In this document: positions 1 through 9,347 of the stretch, one piece after another
Numbering within the stretch: position 1 is the stretch's first letter
Layout of the letters: every line of letters begins with the position of its first letter
Origin: Chara braunii
Lineage: Eukaryota > Streptophyta > Charophyceae > Charales > Characeae
Length of the DNA: 21,374 nucleotides
Reading direction: 5' to 3'
NCBI GenBank assembly: GCA_003427395.1
Contig: BFEA01000570.1
Coordinates: 320,391-341,764, forward strand
Notes under the pieces: generated by a model
Seen by the model: only the letters and a program-made list of their open reading frames with translations
The model's database searches: none
Told to the model about the DNA's origin: nothing
Translations under genes and position numbers: made by a program

Positions 1-20
1 CCCACGGTCATGACCGTGGG
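1..20. repeat. 20-bp perfect palindrome
   Basis: The window opens with CCCACGGTCATGACCGTGGG, which equals its own reverse complement over all 20 bases. It abuts a microsatellite. It may be the end of a longer inverted repeat or a terminal repeat cut by the window edge; nothing upstream is visible. Confidence 0.8.
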
Positions 21-30
21 TGATACATAG

Positions 31-46
31 CACACACGTACACACG

Positions 47-86
<40 letters not shown>

Positions 87-111
87 CACACACACACACG
101 CACACACACAT

Positions 112-165
<54 letters not shown>

Positions 166-199
166 CCGCGCGCTGAGAGACAGACAGAGAGAGAGAGGG
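31..199. repeat. (CA)n / (CT)n compound microsatellite
   Basis: A CA run to about 110 with a few interruptions, a CT run at about 112-163, then a degenerate GA-rich tail. Apparent reading frames here are pure His-Thr or Leu-Ser repeats and are not genes. Confidence 0.97.
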
Positions 200-239
200 A
201 GCGCGGAACTATGTTAGAGTTGCACGTCTCTGTGCGAGG

Positions 240-281
240 TTTTTTTTTTTTTTTAAATCAAGCAAGCAAGCAAGCAAGCAA
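240..281. repeat. T-run followed by (CAAG)n
   Basis: About 15 T, then roughly six CAAG/AAGC units. It lies directly before the first recognisable LINE sequence at 293, so it marks the 5' edge of what can be assigned to that element. Confidence 0.85.
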
Positions 282-292
282 ACATTGAGTAG

Positions 293-1940
293 ATATGGAA
301 ACCCTCTGCTAATGAGGACGAAGGCTTTATAAATAAAGTAGCTTGGGATACTATTACCCGCCCAAGAGCTCAGGGAGGTCCGCACATTTTGAACCCCCAG
401 AAACAAAATTGTGCGTTGCTGGCGAGATGGCTGATCAAAGCTTGCTTCAAAGATCCCTCTAAGCTCTGGGTCCGAATAGCAGAATACACTCTGTGTAAAG
501 AGAGGGACATGCCTACCTCCAAGGAAGTCTGGCAATGTTGTACGTTACCAAGCTTCCAGTACCGCGTAGTGGAAAGGTATACTACGGGCCTGCAGTGGAA
601 AAATATTTTCCCTTCAAAGTCTACCCCCCCGACTACAAAGCTAGAGATAGTCAATCAAAGTCTGTTCGATAGTGCTTTAGTACTTCAATTGGATGAAACT
701 CGTTTCTCGACAGTTGATAAAACAGGCATTTTTTGCAGGCCTTGGATAAAAAAAGGTGTCTTCAAGGTAAAACACATATAGAACGTGGAGAAAGATGACA
801 GGATAGCAGAAGACAAACTGCGGATCCTCCTCCCGCAAATGAGAAATGTATCAACAAACCTGAAGAATCTAAAAGTCGCCATACCGCGACAATGGACGGT
901 CAAACTTAAGGCTTCAGCTGGACACATCTTTGGTACGTGGGTCAGCTCAGTGAAAGAGGAGTACACATTTTGGAAGGTAGTGCCATAGTGGGTCTAGAGC
1001 TTTCAACAGGTATAAAAGTGGAGGAGTGGTAGCTGGCTTCATCATGTAAAAGTCAGAATATGCTCCGTTTTGTGCAAGAAAAGACAATATGCACAACGAT
1101 GGAATTGGTAGAATGTCGCATGTGTAGCAAATAGAAGCAGCGGCTACTCCTAGAGGAAGGGGAAAGCTTTACCGTGGACCCCGTACTATATCAATGGGAG
1201 AGCCACCATCGTAATACAAATAGGCAAGAACCCACCCCCTTGTGCCATTACAAGACGAAGGTGGGCATGAACGTTTTGATAACACAGACAGAGCTATCAT
1301 CCTACAAATTTGCCTCTAGCAGGCTATGCCAAATAAAAGGATTATATGTCAATCAGCCTCCCTGCATTGCTCCGTGGAAGGCACTTAAAAAAATACCCTG
1401 CCAGAAACGTTCAGGCTTAATGTGGCTACAGTCATTGCAAGTGATACCCAGTGCTCAGTGACTCACATCCAAGGGAATGAACATATCTTCCGTTTGTGGC
1501 AGACGCGAGTGGGGATGGGGAACAAATTCCCACGTATGGATCCACTGCCCACTGGCAGATGAAACCTAGGTTTGGCGGTCGCACTATTGGGAAAACTGGA
1601 CCCAGAGTTCATTCCCTTGAAGGCTTGAACTGATGATTGGGTGCAATACACTACCCTTTTGGACCCTCACTTGAGGTACACGGATGGGTGGGGGTATGTA
1701 CCCCTAGTCTGCAAGGGAATGGCAATGTCTACCATCTGGCAGGCGCAAAACTCAGTGGTATTCAAGAGAAAAAATATTATATTTCAACATCAGCAGCAAA
1801 TGATTCGCAGTAACTTAAGGCTCATGATCTTGTCGGATTCGAAAAAATGTACGCACCGCCAGAGCAAAGGGGCGCAGAAGAACCAGTTAACTACGGTAAC
1901 TCAAGAGGATCTGCTAATGGTGGACAAATGGTTTTCATGA
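293..1940 (+). pseudogene. LINE retrotransposon ORF2, C-terminal remnant
   Basis: This is the tail of a non-LTR retrotransposon polyprotein: the end of the reverse transcriptase region plus the zinc-binding domain that follows it. At 332-430 the translation reads NKVAWDTITRP, then GG, then NCALLARWL, which is the usual LINE pattern of a W, a GG and an 'N-x-ALL-x-KW' block. After 1320 come PWKALKKIPCQKR, a Cys/His stretch ending in EHIF, HVWIHCPLADE (1531 onward) and a C-terminal helix STIWQAQNSVVFK. The frame moves 2-1-3-1-3, with stops at 779, 986 and 1459, so it is dead. The endonuclease and the catalytic reverse transcriptase core are missing, as expected for a 5'-truncated insertion. No poly-A tail or target duplication was found. 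Confidence 0.82.
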
Positions 1941-2597
1941 CAATGCTTTAATACCGTGTACTTATCTGACCATTTCAATTAAGGACTGTGCAGATAGGAA
2001 GTTGCTAGCCCAACCCTACTTTCTTGAGCATAATGCTTAATTTTTGGAAAGCCCCGAATTTTTCGAGCTTAAAGTTTAATTCTTGGAAAGTACAAAGGTA
2101 GGAATGGGACGCTAGACCCGGTTTCCAACCGTTTTCTGTTTATGAGCCTAAGGCGCTGATCTGACAATACACAAACAGAGAAAAAACAAGAAAGCCCCTA
2201 AAAAGAAGGCAACGGAACGGATGGGGCGGGAAAGCAAACTCGGACCCCACACAAGCGGGTTCCCCGGGTCTTTCCCATGTACTCCGGCAGTTTTTTTTTG
2301 TCTTCCACAATGACGGACGTTCCTGTGGACCACCGTATGGCCTGGCCTCCCGCAGTGAGTGACACTCTGTTTGTGGTCGGCTTGGGTAGAGCTGAACTTG
2401 TCCCAAAATAATGTCGCACTAGGACTGCTCGGCCGACCCGTGAGTCATTGTTTGGTCGGTCCTGTACAAATTTATGAAAACAAGGCGTAGATGGTTGGGT
2501 CACCCACCGCAACAAAAACACACGCGTGGACGTCGTGGTGGTGCGTCGTTGGTGACAGGGGTGGTCTTGAGGAGACGTTGCTTCCACCATAACCTTC
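1941..2597. other. Non-coding stretch between LINE and Harbinger remnants
   Basis: The first part may be LINE 3' untranslated sequence: two similar lines, one ending TTTTTGGAAAGCCCC near 2040 and one ending ATTCTTGGAAAGTAC near 2080, look like a short degenerate duplication. From about 2150 the composition turns GC-rich and a T9 run occurs near 2291. Reading frames are open on both strands from 2140 but show no recognisable motif. I could not find Harbinger terminal inverted repeats here. Confidence 0.5.
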
Positions 2598-4095
2598 GTG
2601 TTGCCGCAAAAGACGAAGGTAGACATGGGCAACTTTCTGAGGTGGGAGCGGGGTGCAAAAGCGCACACACACACAGTCATGTCGTTCGCGCCTGCAGAGA
2701 TGTCATTGGCCGAAGTGGTGTTGATGTGCATAGCTACCGTGCGATTGCTGAGGACAAGGCAATACGTGACATTCATGGTTGCGCTTCTCGTCCTCCATGT
2801 GGCAATAAACGTTATTGTCGTGTACATGACATCTGCAACGACGTTCATTTTGGTGGTGGAGGAGGCACGCAAGCAAGGCCGTGGGAGAGGTCGACATTTG
2901 AGAATCCGCAGTCGGCGCCGTTTTTGGTGTGCCCGCCTGTGGGGGGCACATGGGAGGAGCTGCTGATGGAGGGTGCGGAACACGACGAGAAGTTTCGGCC
3001 ATACACGAGGTTCACAAAAGCGACGTTCGTCCTCATTTTAGCCCTCATCGCTCCGCATATCCAAAGGCAAGTCACCCCATAGCGTGCGCCATTGGCAACA
3101 AACTTGAAGTTTGCATTCGCTCTGTACATATGAGCGACTGGTGGATATTACCGTCAGTGTGGGAACGACTTCGGCATTGGTCTACATAGCGCTGTCCGAT
3201 GCACTGATGAGGTTGTCAATGCCCTCATGCGTGAGTACGGGGACAAAGTGCAGTGGTCCAGCAGGGCATGTCTGCAAGCAACGGTGGACTACTCCGAGGC
3301 GGGAGGATTCCCCGGTTGTGTTGGGCTTGTTGATTGCACCCATGTGTACATGAACAAGCCACGTGGAGGGGAGGGAAGGCGGAGTCGTACTACGACAGAG
3401 CGATGTAATAGTCAATCGTCGCTCAAGTCGTGTGCGATGAAAATATGTGAATTCTTGATATGGGCGTGGGGGCTCCTGGTTTCGTCCACGATTCGCGCGT
3501 CGGACGACTCTCAGACGCTGGTATTCGTGCGGCGGACGGGAGGGAGTCATTCAGCAGACGAACGAATGTCCTGTTTGATGGGACAGTGATCGAGAGGTAC
3601 GTCTTGGGTGACGCCGGATTTCCTTTGTTGCCATGGTTGATAAGCCGTTTCGGGGGCCATGCACACAATGCAGCGGAATTTGCATTCGACACAAAGTTGT
3701 CGGCTCTGCGAGCAAGCACCGAAAGATGCTTCGGGACATTGAAAGGCATGTGGAATTGTTTCGGGCGGGGACAAATCCCTAACGTGAAAAACATATGCAA
3801 ACAGTTCCTCGCCTGCTGCATACTTCACGATATCATTATTGACGAGGGTCTTCCTATCGACATGGACGTGCTTCTTCACGAGTGAGGGGAGGGGCAGCAT
3901 ACGAGGGACCACCGACCGAGAGAAGAAGCAAAGGGAGGCAATGATAGCGACAAAGAAGACGAAGGGGGAGACAACCCCTACCTCTCTCATCGCCAGCGTT
4001 TCAAAGACGGCGAGGAGATTCGCTTTGCTTTGACCCGCCATGCGTCGCACGCCAACTGTGTTTTCAGCGGTGGGGCCAATAACCTCGCGCGATAG
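2598..4095 (+). pseudogene. PIF/Harbinger DDE transposase (HARBI1-like), broken
   Basis: Harbinger transposases are DDE endonucleases that cut and paste their element in the nucleus together with a Myb/SANT partner. The N-terminal part (frame 3) has hydrophobic segments and a basic RRRFWCARLWG block. The central part (frame 2, from about 2945) carries GGTWEELLMEGAEHDEKF and ATGGYYRQCGNDFGIG. The catalytic part holds all family motifs: GLVDCTHV (first Asp at 3332), APGFVHDSRV (second Asp at 3490), VLGDAGFPLLPWL (third Asp at 3610) and STERCFGTLKG (Glu at 3721), then QFLACCILHDIIID. Shifts lie in the G-run near 2945 and near 3380. In-frame stops are at 3080, 3131, 3406, 3409, 3448 and 3883; after 3883 the same frame continues with an acidic tail and FKDGEEIRFALTRHA to 4093. 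The stop at 3131 and possibly 3883 fit CGA to TGA decay. The start is uncertain (ATG at 2688 is an alternative). Terminal repeats were not found. Confidence 0.92.
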
Positions 4096-4173
4096 ATATA
4101 CGTCTATATAGATTGATATCACACTGACCGTCGAAGGTGCTGATATGCGTAGACATGTGCATATAGACATGTG

Positions 4174-4176
<3 letters not shown>

Positions 4177-4217
<41 letters not shown>

Positions 4218-4238
4218 GGGAGAGAGAGAGAGAGAGAG
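4177..4238. repeat. (GA)n microsatellite
   Basis: About 62 bases of GA with a few GGGAG interruptions. It interrupts weak frames on both strands that read as Glu-Arg or Leu-Ser repeats. Confidence 0.97.
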
Positions 4239-4820
4239 TCCATTCCATGCAAAAGTTCGAATTGGATCGGGAAAGGTCACTATCCCAGTCCATTGTACGC
4301 AGTCTCGTCTATTCTATCTCATCGAATGTCTTCTCCGCTAGCCAACTCTCCTATCATCGATTTGTATACGACATCAACCTCTCCTTCTTTCCTTCCAAAA
4401 ACACATCCATGTAGTCCTCCAAAGAGACGATCCACCCATGACGCAAGTACTGCCTTGCCTTGCATTCCATAACGGCAGAAACAAGGCTTCAATGAGCACG
4501 ACCCCTTACTGATTCCCGGTTTGCGCCTGTCTGATACCAACCTGCATGATGCGTAATCGCCTGCAAGCAGACATGGCTCCCCCGCCATTCCTCAGCGATT
4601 ACTTCAATCTCTACGACGATGAAGTTCCCTTCCACCACCCGAACCAACCACCATTGCCTGCCATCTCGCTTGGGACCCACGTTGTGAACTACGAGCATGT
4701 CCCCGACGTCCACCATGCACACCTTTTGCAAGGCGGACCTAACACCATCTCCACCATTCGCCATCTCAACTGCCTGGTACAGCGTGTGTCACACTAGAGA
4801 GAAACGGTCCGGACGACAGC
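4239..4820. other. Stretch without a recognisable gene
   Basis: A plus-strand frame from 4546 to 4797 reads as a proline-rich 83-residue peptide beginning MMRNRLQADMAPPPFLSDYF and can be followed upstream through one TGA to about 4438. The opposite strand is open over the same span (4489-4764). I do not recognise either. The plus reading has the more protein-like composition, but this is weak. Confidence 0.3.
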
Positions 4821-5076
4821 TCGCACACAAATTGAGTGTGTCGCTGCTCATAGCGCGTGGTGTGCACAAAGTCCACCGACCGTCACCTTGTCATTATCAG
4901 TCTTGCTGGAACTGCGAAGCGAACAACAGCACTCACAGTCTATCGGGTGAGCACACGAATTGAGTGTTTCGTTGCGCACAGCGCGTGGTGTACACAAAGC
5001 TCGCAGAGTGTCACCTTGTCATCACCAGTCTTGCTGGAACTGCGAGGCACACAACAACTCTCACAATCTATATAGG
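4821..5076. repeat. 128-bp tandem duplication, two copies
   Basis: Copy 1 (about 4821-4948) and copy 2 (about 4949-5076) align end to end: both contain AATTGAGTGT, then GCGCGTGGTGT, then CACCTTGTCAT, then CAGTCTTGCTGGAACTGCGA, and end in a CTCACA(A/G)TCTAT segment. Scattered substitutions show it is not very recent. Confidence 0.85.
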
Positions 5077-5822
5077 TGGTGGTCTGTGGGCGTGAGAGTG
5101 AGTCGCGACGGTAACGCGTGGAAAGGACGCTAGAGGAAAAAACAAAAATTAAATAAAATTATTATGCAAAATACAAAACAAAAACAGACAAAATATCGCA
5201 ATTGTCCAATATTTTGACAGGACATGTCGGTGACCACCAATGAATCGGTTGACAATTTCAAAAACATAATGACGATCTGGACAGCGAAGTGCATATATAA
5301 CGTTAATTGAGTGTGTCGACGAAATGCCAACCGTTTTTGACACACGCCAGCACAATGAAGAGAGAGGAGGGGGGGGGGATGAGTGGTTCATAACGAGGTG
5401 CAAAATTATGAAAAGGTTCAAATGTTTTTGGTTCATTTGTCATCATTTCAACAGTCCACATGTCGTTAACGGTGCATGGCAAATGACAGAAACCCCCCGC
5501 ACCATTCCAGTGTGCTATAACGACCATTTCGTCACAATAGACATCTTTTATTTTTTGAACGAAAGATGTCCATTTTGACGAAATGGCGGTTCTATGAAAC
5601 GACATGAAAGCAAGAGAACACATATCACCAAAAAAACAAAAAATAAAATAAAAATAGACATGCAAATATGAAACTACAAACATTCCACACGATTCGCTTC
5701 AATGACAATGACATGACATTCACACACAAATCATCTAATGTGCGACACACATCACTTTCCGAGCGACAATGACGTGACAGTGACACACAACGTTTCACGC
5801 GATTTCAAAATTGTCTATGACA
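5077..5822. other. AT-rich non-coding region with short direct repeats
   Basis: Contains A-rich tracts at 5140-5190 and 5630-5660 and a G run near 5371. A near-repeat 60 bases apart reads GACAATGACATGACATTCAC (about 5704) and GACAATGACGTGACAGTGAC (about 5764). Frames on both strands around 5303-5683 are open, but their composition is not convincing and no family is recognisable. Confidence 0.4.
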
Positions 5823-6542
5823 TTAGCAAATTGACAGTGACATGATTTCAAATTTCACACCGGCTGTTGCCTCAACGATGATGCGTTTCAAACCTGCCCC
5901 CCCCCCCTGACTACACGAACAGTGCAACCAAAACAGCCACGTCAGACCTTTTAAAAAGGGCAGACTACAGCAATGCCATCTCCCACTTCCCCCCGCCATG
6001 CCGTCGGTGGACAAGTCCGCATCCCCCCCGACTGCCCTGCGTAAACGTTCAGCGATCCGGTCGATCTCACGATGGTTGGTATCCGGAGATCTCCCCGGAT
6101 TCGAGCATGGTCGTCCATGAACGGCTGCACCGGCAACTGTCCTCAGGCCATGGGAGCGGACTACAGATTCCGCTCCTTGCTGGCAGAAGGACACAACAAC
6201 ACTACCGACAGTCCCTCCACTCGGAGAACATGGACTGTCCATGGACGTCAACATTGTTCGGCCCCCCTCCTGGGCCTTGCGAACCTTCCCCTCCAACATC
6301 AGAACCCGTGCACGAAGGTGGTCGACCTCATCTTGCAGCTCTGCAACAATGCGCTCGGAATTCTCCAGCTTGGATGCGGCGACGACCTCCCTCAAGTTCG
6401 CGTCATCGACATCGCCGTTATCGGACCTGATACCCTTACAAGGGTATTTGGCCATGCTTTTGCATTTGACACGGTGACGGCGTCGGCTACCATGACGGAG
6501 CCAGTCTGGGATGAAAACGGTGTGCATGCTTTGGCGTGGCAC
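5823..6542 (-). CDS. Hypothetical protein with coiled coil
   Basis: The longest convincing open frame on the minus strand here, 239 codons. Residues 16-28 are basic (RHGSRRRHRVKCK), like a nuclear localisation signal. Residues about 48-92 form a likely coiled coil: hydrophobic positions I65, L69, V73, L76, V80, L83 and V87 follow 4-3 spacing within VAELQDEVDHLRARVLMLEG. The rest is Ser/Gly/Arg-rich, and the last ~50 codons (below about 5950) cross a C-run and look non-coding, so the true end may be earlier or spliced. The antisense frame (6072-6692) looks like a shadow. It lies convergent to the Harbinger transposase, so it might be the C-terminal part of that element's second protein, but no SANT domain is present here. 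No function is claimed. Confidence 0.4.
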   Translation of the reverse strand: MPRQSMHTVFIPDWLRHGSRRRHRVKCKSMAKYPCKGIRSDNGDVDDANLREVVAASKLENSERIVAELQDEVDHLRARVLMLEGKVRKAQEGGRTMLTSMDSPCSPSGGTVGSVVVSFCQQGAESVVRSHGLRTVAGAAVHGRPCSNPGRSPDTNHREIDRIAERLRRAVGGDADLSTDGMAGGSGRWHCCSLPFLKGLTWLFWLHCSCSQGGGAGLKRIIVEATAGVKFEIMSLSIC

Positions 6543-7170
6543 TTGAAACGATTTCCTCAGTCATTGAGGCCGAGGCGAATCAGTGAGAAAATTTCAAGAA
6601 TATGCTTGCGCGTTGTTATGATGTGTGCTCTGATGGTTAGGGTCAATAGTAATACCCTTCAACCAAAGAGGTCGAGGGGTCGATTGGATTAGTGTTGTGT
6701 CGGGTAGGTCTACGACACGCACTGATACTTAATAGTCGATACGTTAGTCAAGATAAATTAATATACGCCCGACCGTACGACCGGAGCAATTAAAATTGTG
6801 TGATCATCGGGCTTGCCGTAGCGCCCAGATTGCTAACACTTGCTCGAGGCGGTACCTTCCGTCCTTACTCGTAAACCGCAAGTGAGGATGAGGCTCTCGC
6901 TCGACCTCCCATGTGAAATGGGACATTTCCCTCTTGGGCGGAGATTTTCTAGTCGCTCGACCACAAAGGCAACCAGTATCTCCTCCCTTTTGAAGGGAAA
7001 CATCATTACGGACCCTGATATCGCTCGCACGGGCATTAGACTTAGGCTGCTTGAACTGATCACCGCCGATCTACTGGTACTGGGCGGTTAAAAGTGCCAA
7101 CTTTTGTCTTCTTTTGCTCGACATCTAGAATACTCGGCACATCTACCTCTGCTTGGTGTGGTACCGGCCC
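6543..7170. other. Stretch without a recognisable gene
   Basis: Short open frames on both strands near 6833-7091 overlap each other and have no recognisable motif. I see no RNA gene or mobile element boundary here. Confidence 0.4.
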
Positions 7171-7290
7171 ACCTGTTACTTGAGTATTTTTCCGCGGCTC
7201 TTAAAGTGTCGCGGGCCTCTTTTCTCGCCACTTGAGTGTTTTCCCGGCCGTGACCCTCAATGTAGCGGCCACAACTAAGTACCGGCCTTC
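7171..7290. repeat. Degenerate ~53-bp tandem repeat
   Basis: ACTTGAGTATTTTTCCGCGG near 7178 recurs as ACTTGAGTGTTTTCCCGGCC near 7231. Each is followed by a CCGG/GCGG-rich half, with a third partial unit ending near 7290. Divergence is high. Confidence 0.5.
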
Positions 7291-7473
7291 GGGCCTTCGG
7301 GGCGACCAAGTGCCATTGCCGGTCACACACGCACTCAAGCCGACAACCGCTCAAGCAGGCATGCAAATCAGCAAGCATGCACACACACAGACTTTGAGCT
7401 AGGCTTGGGCCACTGGTCGGGCTAAGGCCCGCTCCTGTACATATACGAGCGCTGCTCTTTCAGAACTCAAAGT

Positions 7474-7551
7474 AGGAGCTAGCTCAGTAGGTGGGTAGAC
7501 TGTCAAGTTGGAGACTCATGGATCGAATCTACCCTGACCGAGCTAGTTCCT
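7474..7551 (+). ncRNA. tRNA-like Pol III promoter unit (SINE head or tRNA relic)
   Basis: TAGCTCAGTAGG at 7480-7491 fits the tRNA A-box consensus exactly, and GGATCGAATCT at 7520-7530 is a near-match to the B box 40 bases further on. The ends AGGAGCTAG (7474-7482) and CTAGTTCCT (7543-7551) pair over 9 bp with one G-T, closing a 78-nt unit. The T-arm does not pair properly and no anticodon stem is clear, so this is a tRNA-derived relic such as a SINE head rather than a working tRNA gene. Confidence 0.5.
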
Positions 7552-7598
7552 CTCTTTTGCTGTTGGGAGTTACACTTAACCCCGACCCCGTGCATGGG

Positions 7599-7609
7599 GG
7601 ACTTGAACC
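7599..7609 (-). promoter_or_regulatory. B-box (internal Pol III promoter) on the opposite strand
   Basis: The reverse complement reads GGTTCAAGTCC, an exact B-box, inside a T-arm-like GCGGG-TTCAAGT-CCCCC. About 36 bases upstream on the same strand, TAGCCCACTT is a weak A box. It faces the tRNA-like unit at 7474-7551. Confidence 0.45.
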
Positions 7610-7960
7610 CGCGACCTTAGCAATAGAATTAGTTGAAGTGGGCTAGTTAGTTGGAACCGACTGTAGTGGGGGCTTGACACTTGGCGAGTTCGGATGATTA
7701 GAAGTTAGATTCTTTATTTTTCTTTGTTTTCTTTTATTTATTTATTTATTTAATATATTTTTTTACGATTAGATTCTCTTTTTTATTATTTTATTATTGT
7801 TCTTTTCTTTTTCCTTTTCACCCGTAGTTTTCAAATAGTTCGTTTTTAGGAATTTGTCGCGGGATTCACGATAGATTCATCGACAAAGTACCACGGTACT
7901 AAGTGGATCCCGACTTCGGAATCACAAAGGCAGCCGACGAAGTCGCGACCAACCACTATG
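7610..7960. other. T-rich non-coding stretch
   Basis: Contains TTTA and TTTTA/TTC-rich runs between about 7715 and 7825. The sequence could be the tail of the tRNA-like element or a simple low-complexity region. No gene seen. Confidence 0.45.
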
Positions 7961-8400
7961 CGAGAAGAAGCCGAGGACGTGCACGAATGTCTGGAGAGCG
8001 GGCGTTGTGAGAAGGAATCGCGCGGTAGAAGGAGGGGCGCAGGGAGATGAAGGTGTGCGAAGTGGGGAAGCCGGGACGAAGGAGAGAAGCGGTCGCAAGG
8101 AGGAGGGAGTGCGAGTAGAAAGGGGGTAAAAGATGAGGGAAGGAAGAGAGATGGTGCGCGGGGAGCAGAGGAGATGGCGCGGGGTGCGGTAGAGATGGTG
8201 TGTGGGGAGCAGAGGAGATGGCACGGGGTGAGGTGGAGATGATGCGCAGGAAGCAGATGAGGTAGCGCCTGGAAAGTAAAGGAGAAGCCACACGAGGAGG
8301 AGAAAGAAGAAGAGGGAGAAAAAAAAAGAAGAAAAAGAAGAAAAAGAGGAAAGTAGACGAAGAAGGAGAAGGAGAAGAAGAGGGAGGAGGAGAAGAAACT
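7961..8400. repeat. Polypurine tract with 44-bp minisatellite
   Basis: The plus strand is strongly purine-rich for about 430 bases and becomes GAA/GGA repeat at 8290-8400. Inside it are three 44-bp units at 8147-8190, 8191-8234 and 8235-8278, the first two nearly identical (AGAGATGGTG then GGGGAGCAGAGGAGATGGC). Long minus-strand frames across it (for example 7846-8730) are by-products of this composition. Such mirror-like purine tracts can form triplex DNA. Confidence 0.85.
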
Positions 8401-8403
8401 TAC

Positions 8404-8730
8404 CTGGCCCGATGGGCCGATGGCGGCGATGGCCTCGGCCCTGCTTCGCCTACTTACCATCTGCGAAGGCGGAGACTTGTGGGATGCTTGGTTGGCTCCA
8501 CCGAAGGAGTCGTGAGATTGGCCCGTCATCCGCCCGTCTTGTTGGACTGCGCGCTTGTGCCTGTCGTGTGCCCCATAGCCCGGTCTCGGTCTTCTGCTCA
8601 TCATAACGGATCGTATCGCTTGCGGGGGCGGGCATCGAGCTGGCGACCGAGGACAACGACGACGACGAGCACGACGACAACGACGACTACGACGAGGACG
8701 AAGATAGAGAACAGGTAAGTTTCCTATCAC
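8404..8730 (-). CDS. Candidate exon ending at strong splice donor
   Basis: The minus strand is open from 8730 down to GGCCAG|GTAAGTTT, a perfect donor with the exon ending at 8404. An earlier alternative donor, AGATG|GTAAGT, ends an exon at 8458. The translation has a fairly ordinary stretch, MTGQSHDSFGGANQASHKS, then PSQMVSRRSRAEAIAAIGPS just before the donor. A possible acceptor is GGTCGCCAG at about 8640. After the donor the sequence is the polypyrimidine tract (on this strand), which fits an intron. I do not recognise the protein. Confidence 0.27.
8638..8718 (+). other. GAC-rich acidic stretch with plus-strand splice donor
   Basis: On the plus strand one frame is almost all Asp/Glu (TEDNDDDEHDDNDDYDEDED) and stops at AACAG|GTAAGTTT, a perfect donor with GT at 8713. 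It competes with the minus-strand exon reading over the same bases. One of the two must be accidental, and GAC repeats can produce either. Confidence 0.25.
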
Positions 8731-9341
8731 TACGACCTACTCCCTAAACCATGCACTACCACACGTGCATGTGTGTGTCACAAGGAACTCACGGAACTTC
8801 CATCAATATGGATGAACGAAACCGCATGAATCTAACACTGAACATGGAAGTATACACTACTACATAAGTTCTATGTGAGTGTGTGCGCATAAGTGCATGT
8901 ATGAGAAAAGGAGGACTAGAAGGGGAAGAGAGAAGACAGTCACAAACCATCATGATTGTCGTAGTCGTCTTCTTGACAATGTGGCTTTCTTCTCCGTAGT
9001 TGTCGTGAGCCTCTTCTTCCGGTATGGTGTTCCTCATCCTCGCATTGTGATCGTCTCTTTCATCGTCATGTTCATCTTCATCAGGCTTCATTGCTCCAAT
9101 GGTCTTTCGTCGTAGTGCACCTGCTTTTCGTGGTAGTAGTCATAGCGTTCCTCCTCACGGTGGACCTCCTCGTGGTCTCTTTGGTTGTGACATTCGCCAC
9201 CGTGCTGCTATTAAGTGTATAGAGTTATTTTAGTTTACTTTGGTAGAATCTGGTCGTGAAGACAACCAGATACGTCGGTCAAGAGTAAATGCGCGGAAGG
9301 GAGGAGATGAAAATGAAGAAAGAAGCGCACGTACTTTCCCG
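8719..9341. other. Stretch without a firm gene; acidic minus-strand frame
   Basis: Minus-strand frames at about 8965-9200 read as highly charged peptides (for example PDEDEHDDERDDHNARMRNT and HEEVHREEERYDYYHEKQVH). The complementary plus frames are strongly hydrophobic. A small inverted repeat ATCTGG...CCAGAT lies at about 9249-9272. Nothing here can be named. Confidence 0.3.
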
Positions 9342-9347
9342 ACTTAC

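Noticed and set aside
2408-2421. ATAATGTCGCACTA shared with 19701-19714 as a common Harbinger terminal sequence
   Set aside because: Only 14 bases match and the flanks do not align, so it may be chance; no inverted partner is found at the other end of either gene.
2198-2983. 261-codon minus-strand frame
   Set aside because: It is antisense to the Harbinger transposase N-terminal region, where the plus strand has family motifs.
4489-4764. Minus-strand 91-codon hydrophobic protein
   Set aside because: The plus strand is open over the same bases with more protein-like composition; neither could be recognised, so it is not listed as a gene.
5630-5660. A-rich tract resembling 18530-18560 as evidence for two copies of one intron
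   Set aside because: Only the low-complexity AAAATAAAATAAAAATA core matches; the sequences on both sides differ.
7474-7551. Functional tRNA gene
   Set aside because: Although the A and B boxes and a closing stem are visible, the T stem is mispaired and no proper anticodon arm can be drawn.
7846-8730. Long (294 codons) minus-strand Ser/Pro/Arg-rich protein
   Set aside because: The part below 8404 is the polypurine tract and 44-bp minisatellite; several frames are open there at once. Only the part above the splice donor was kept as a weak exon.
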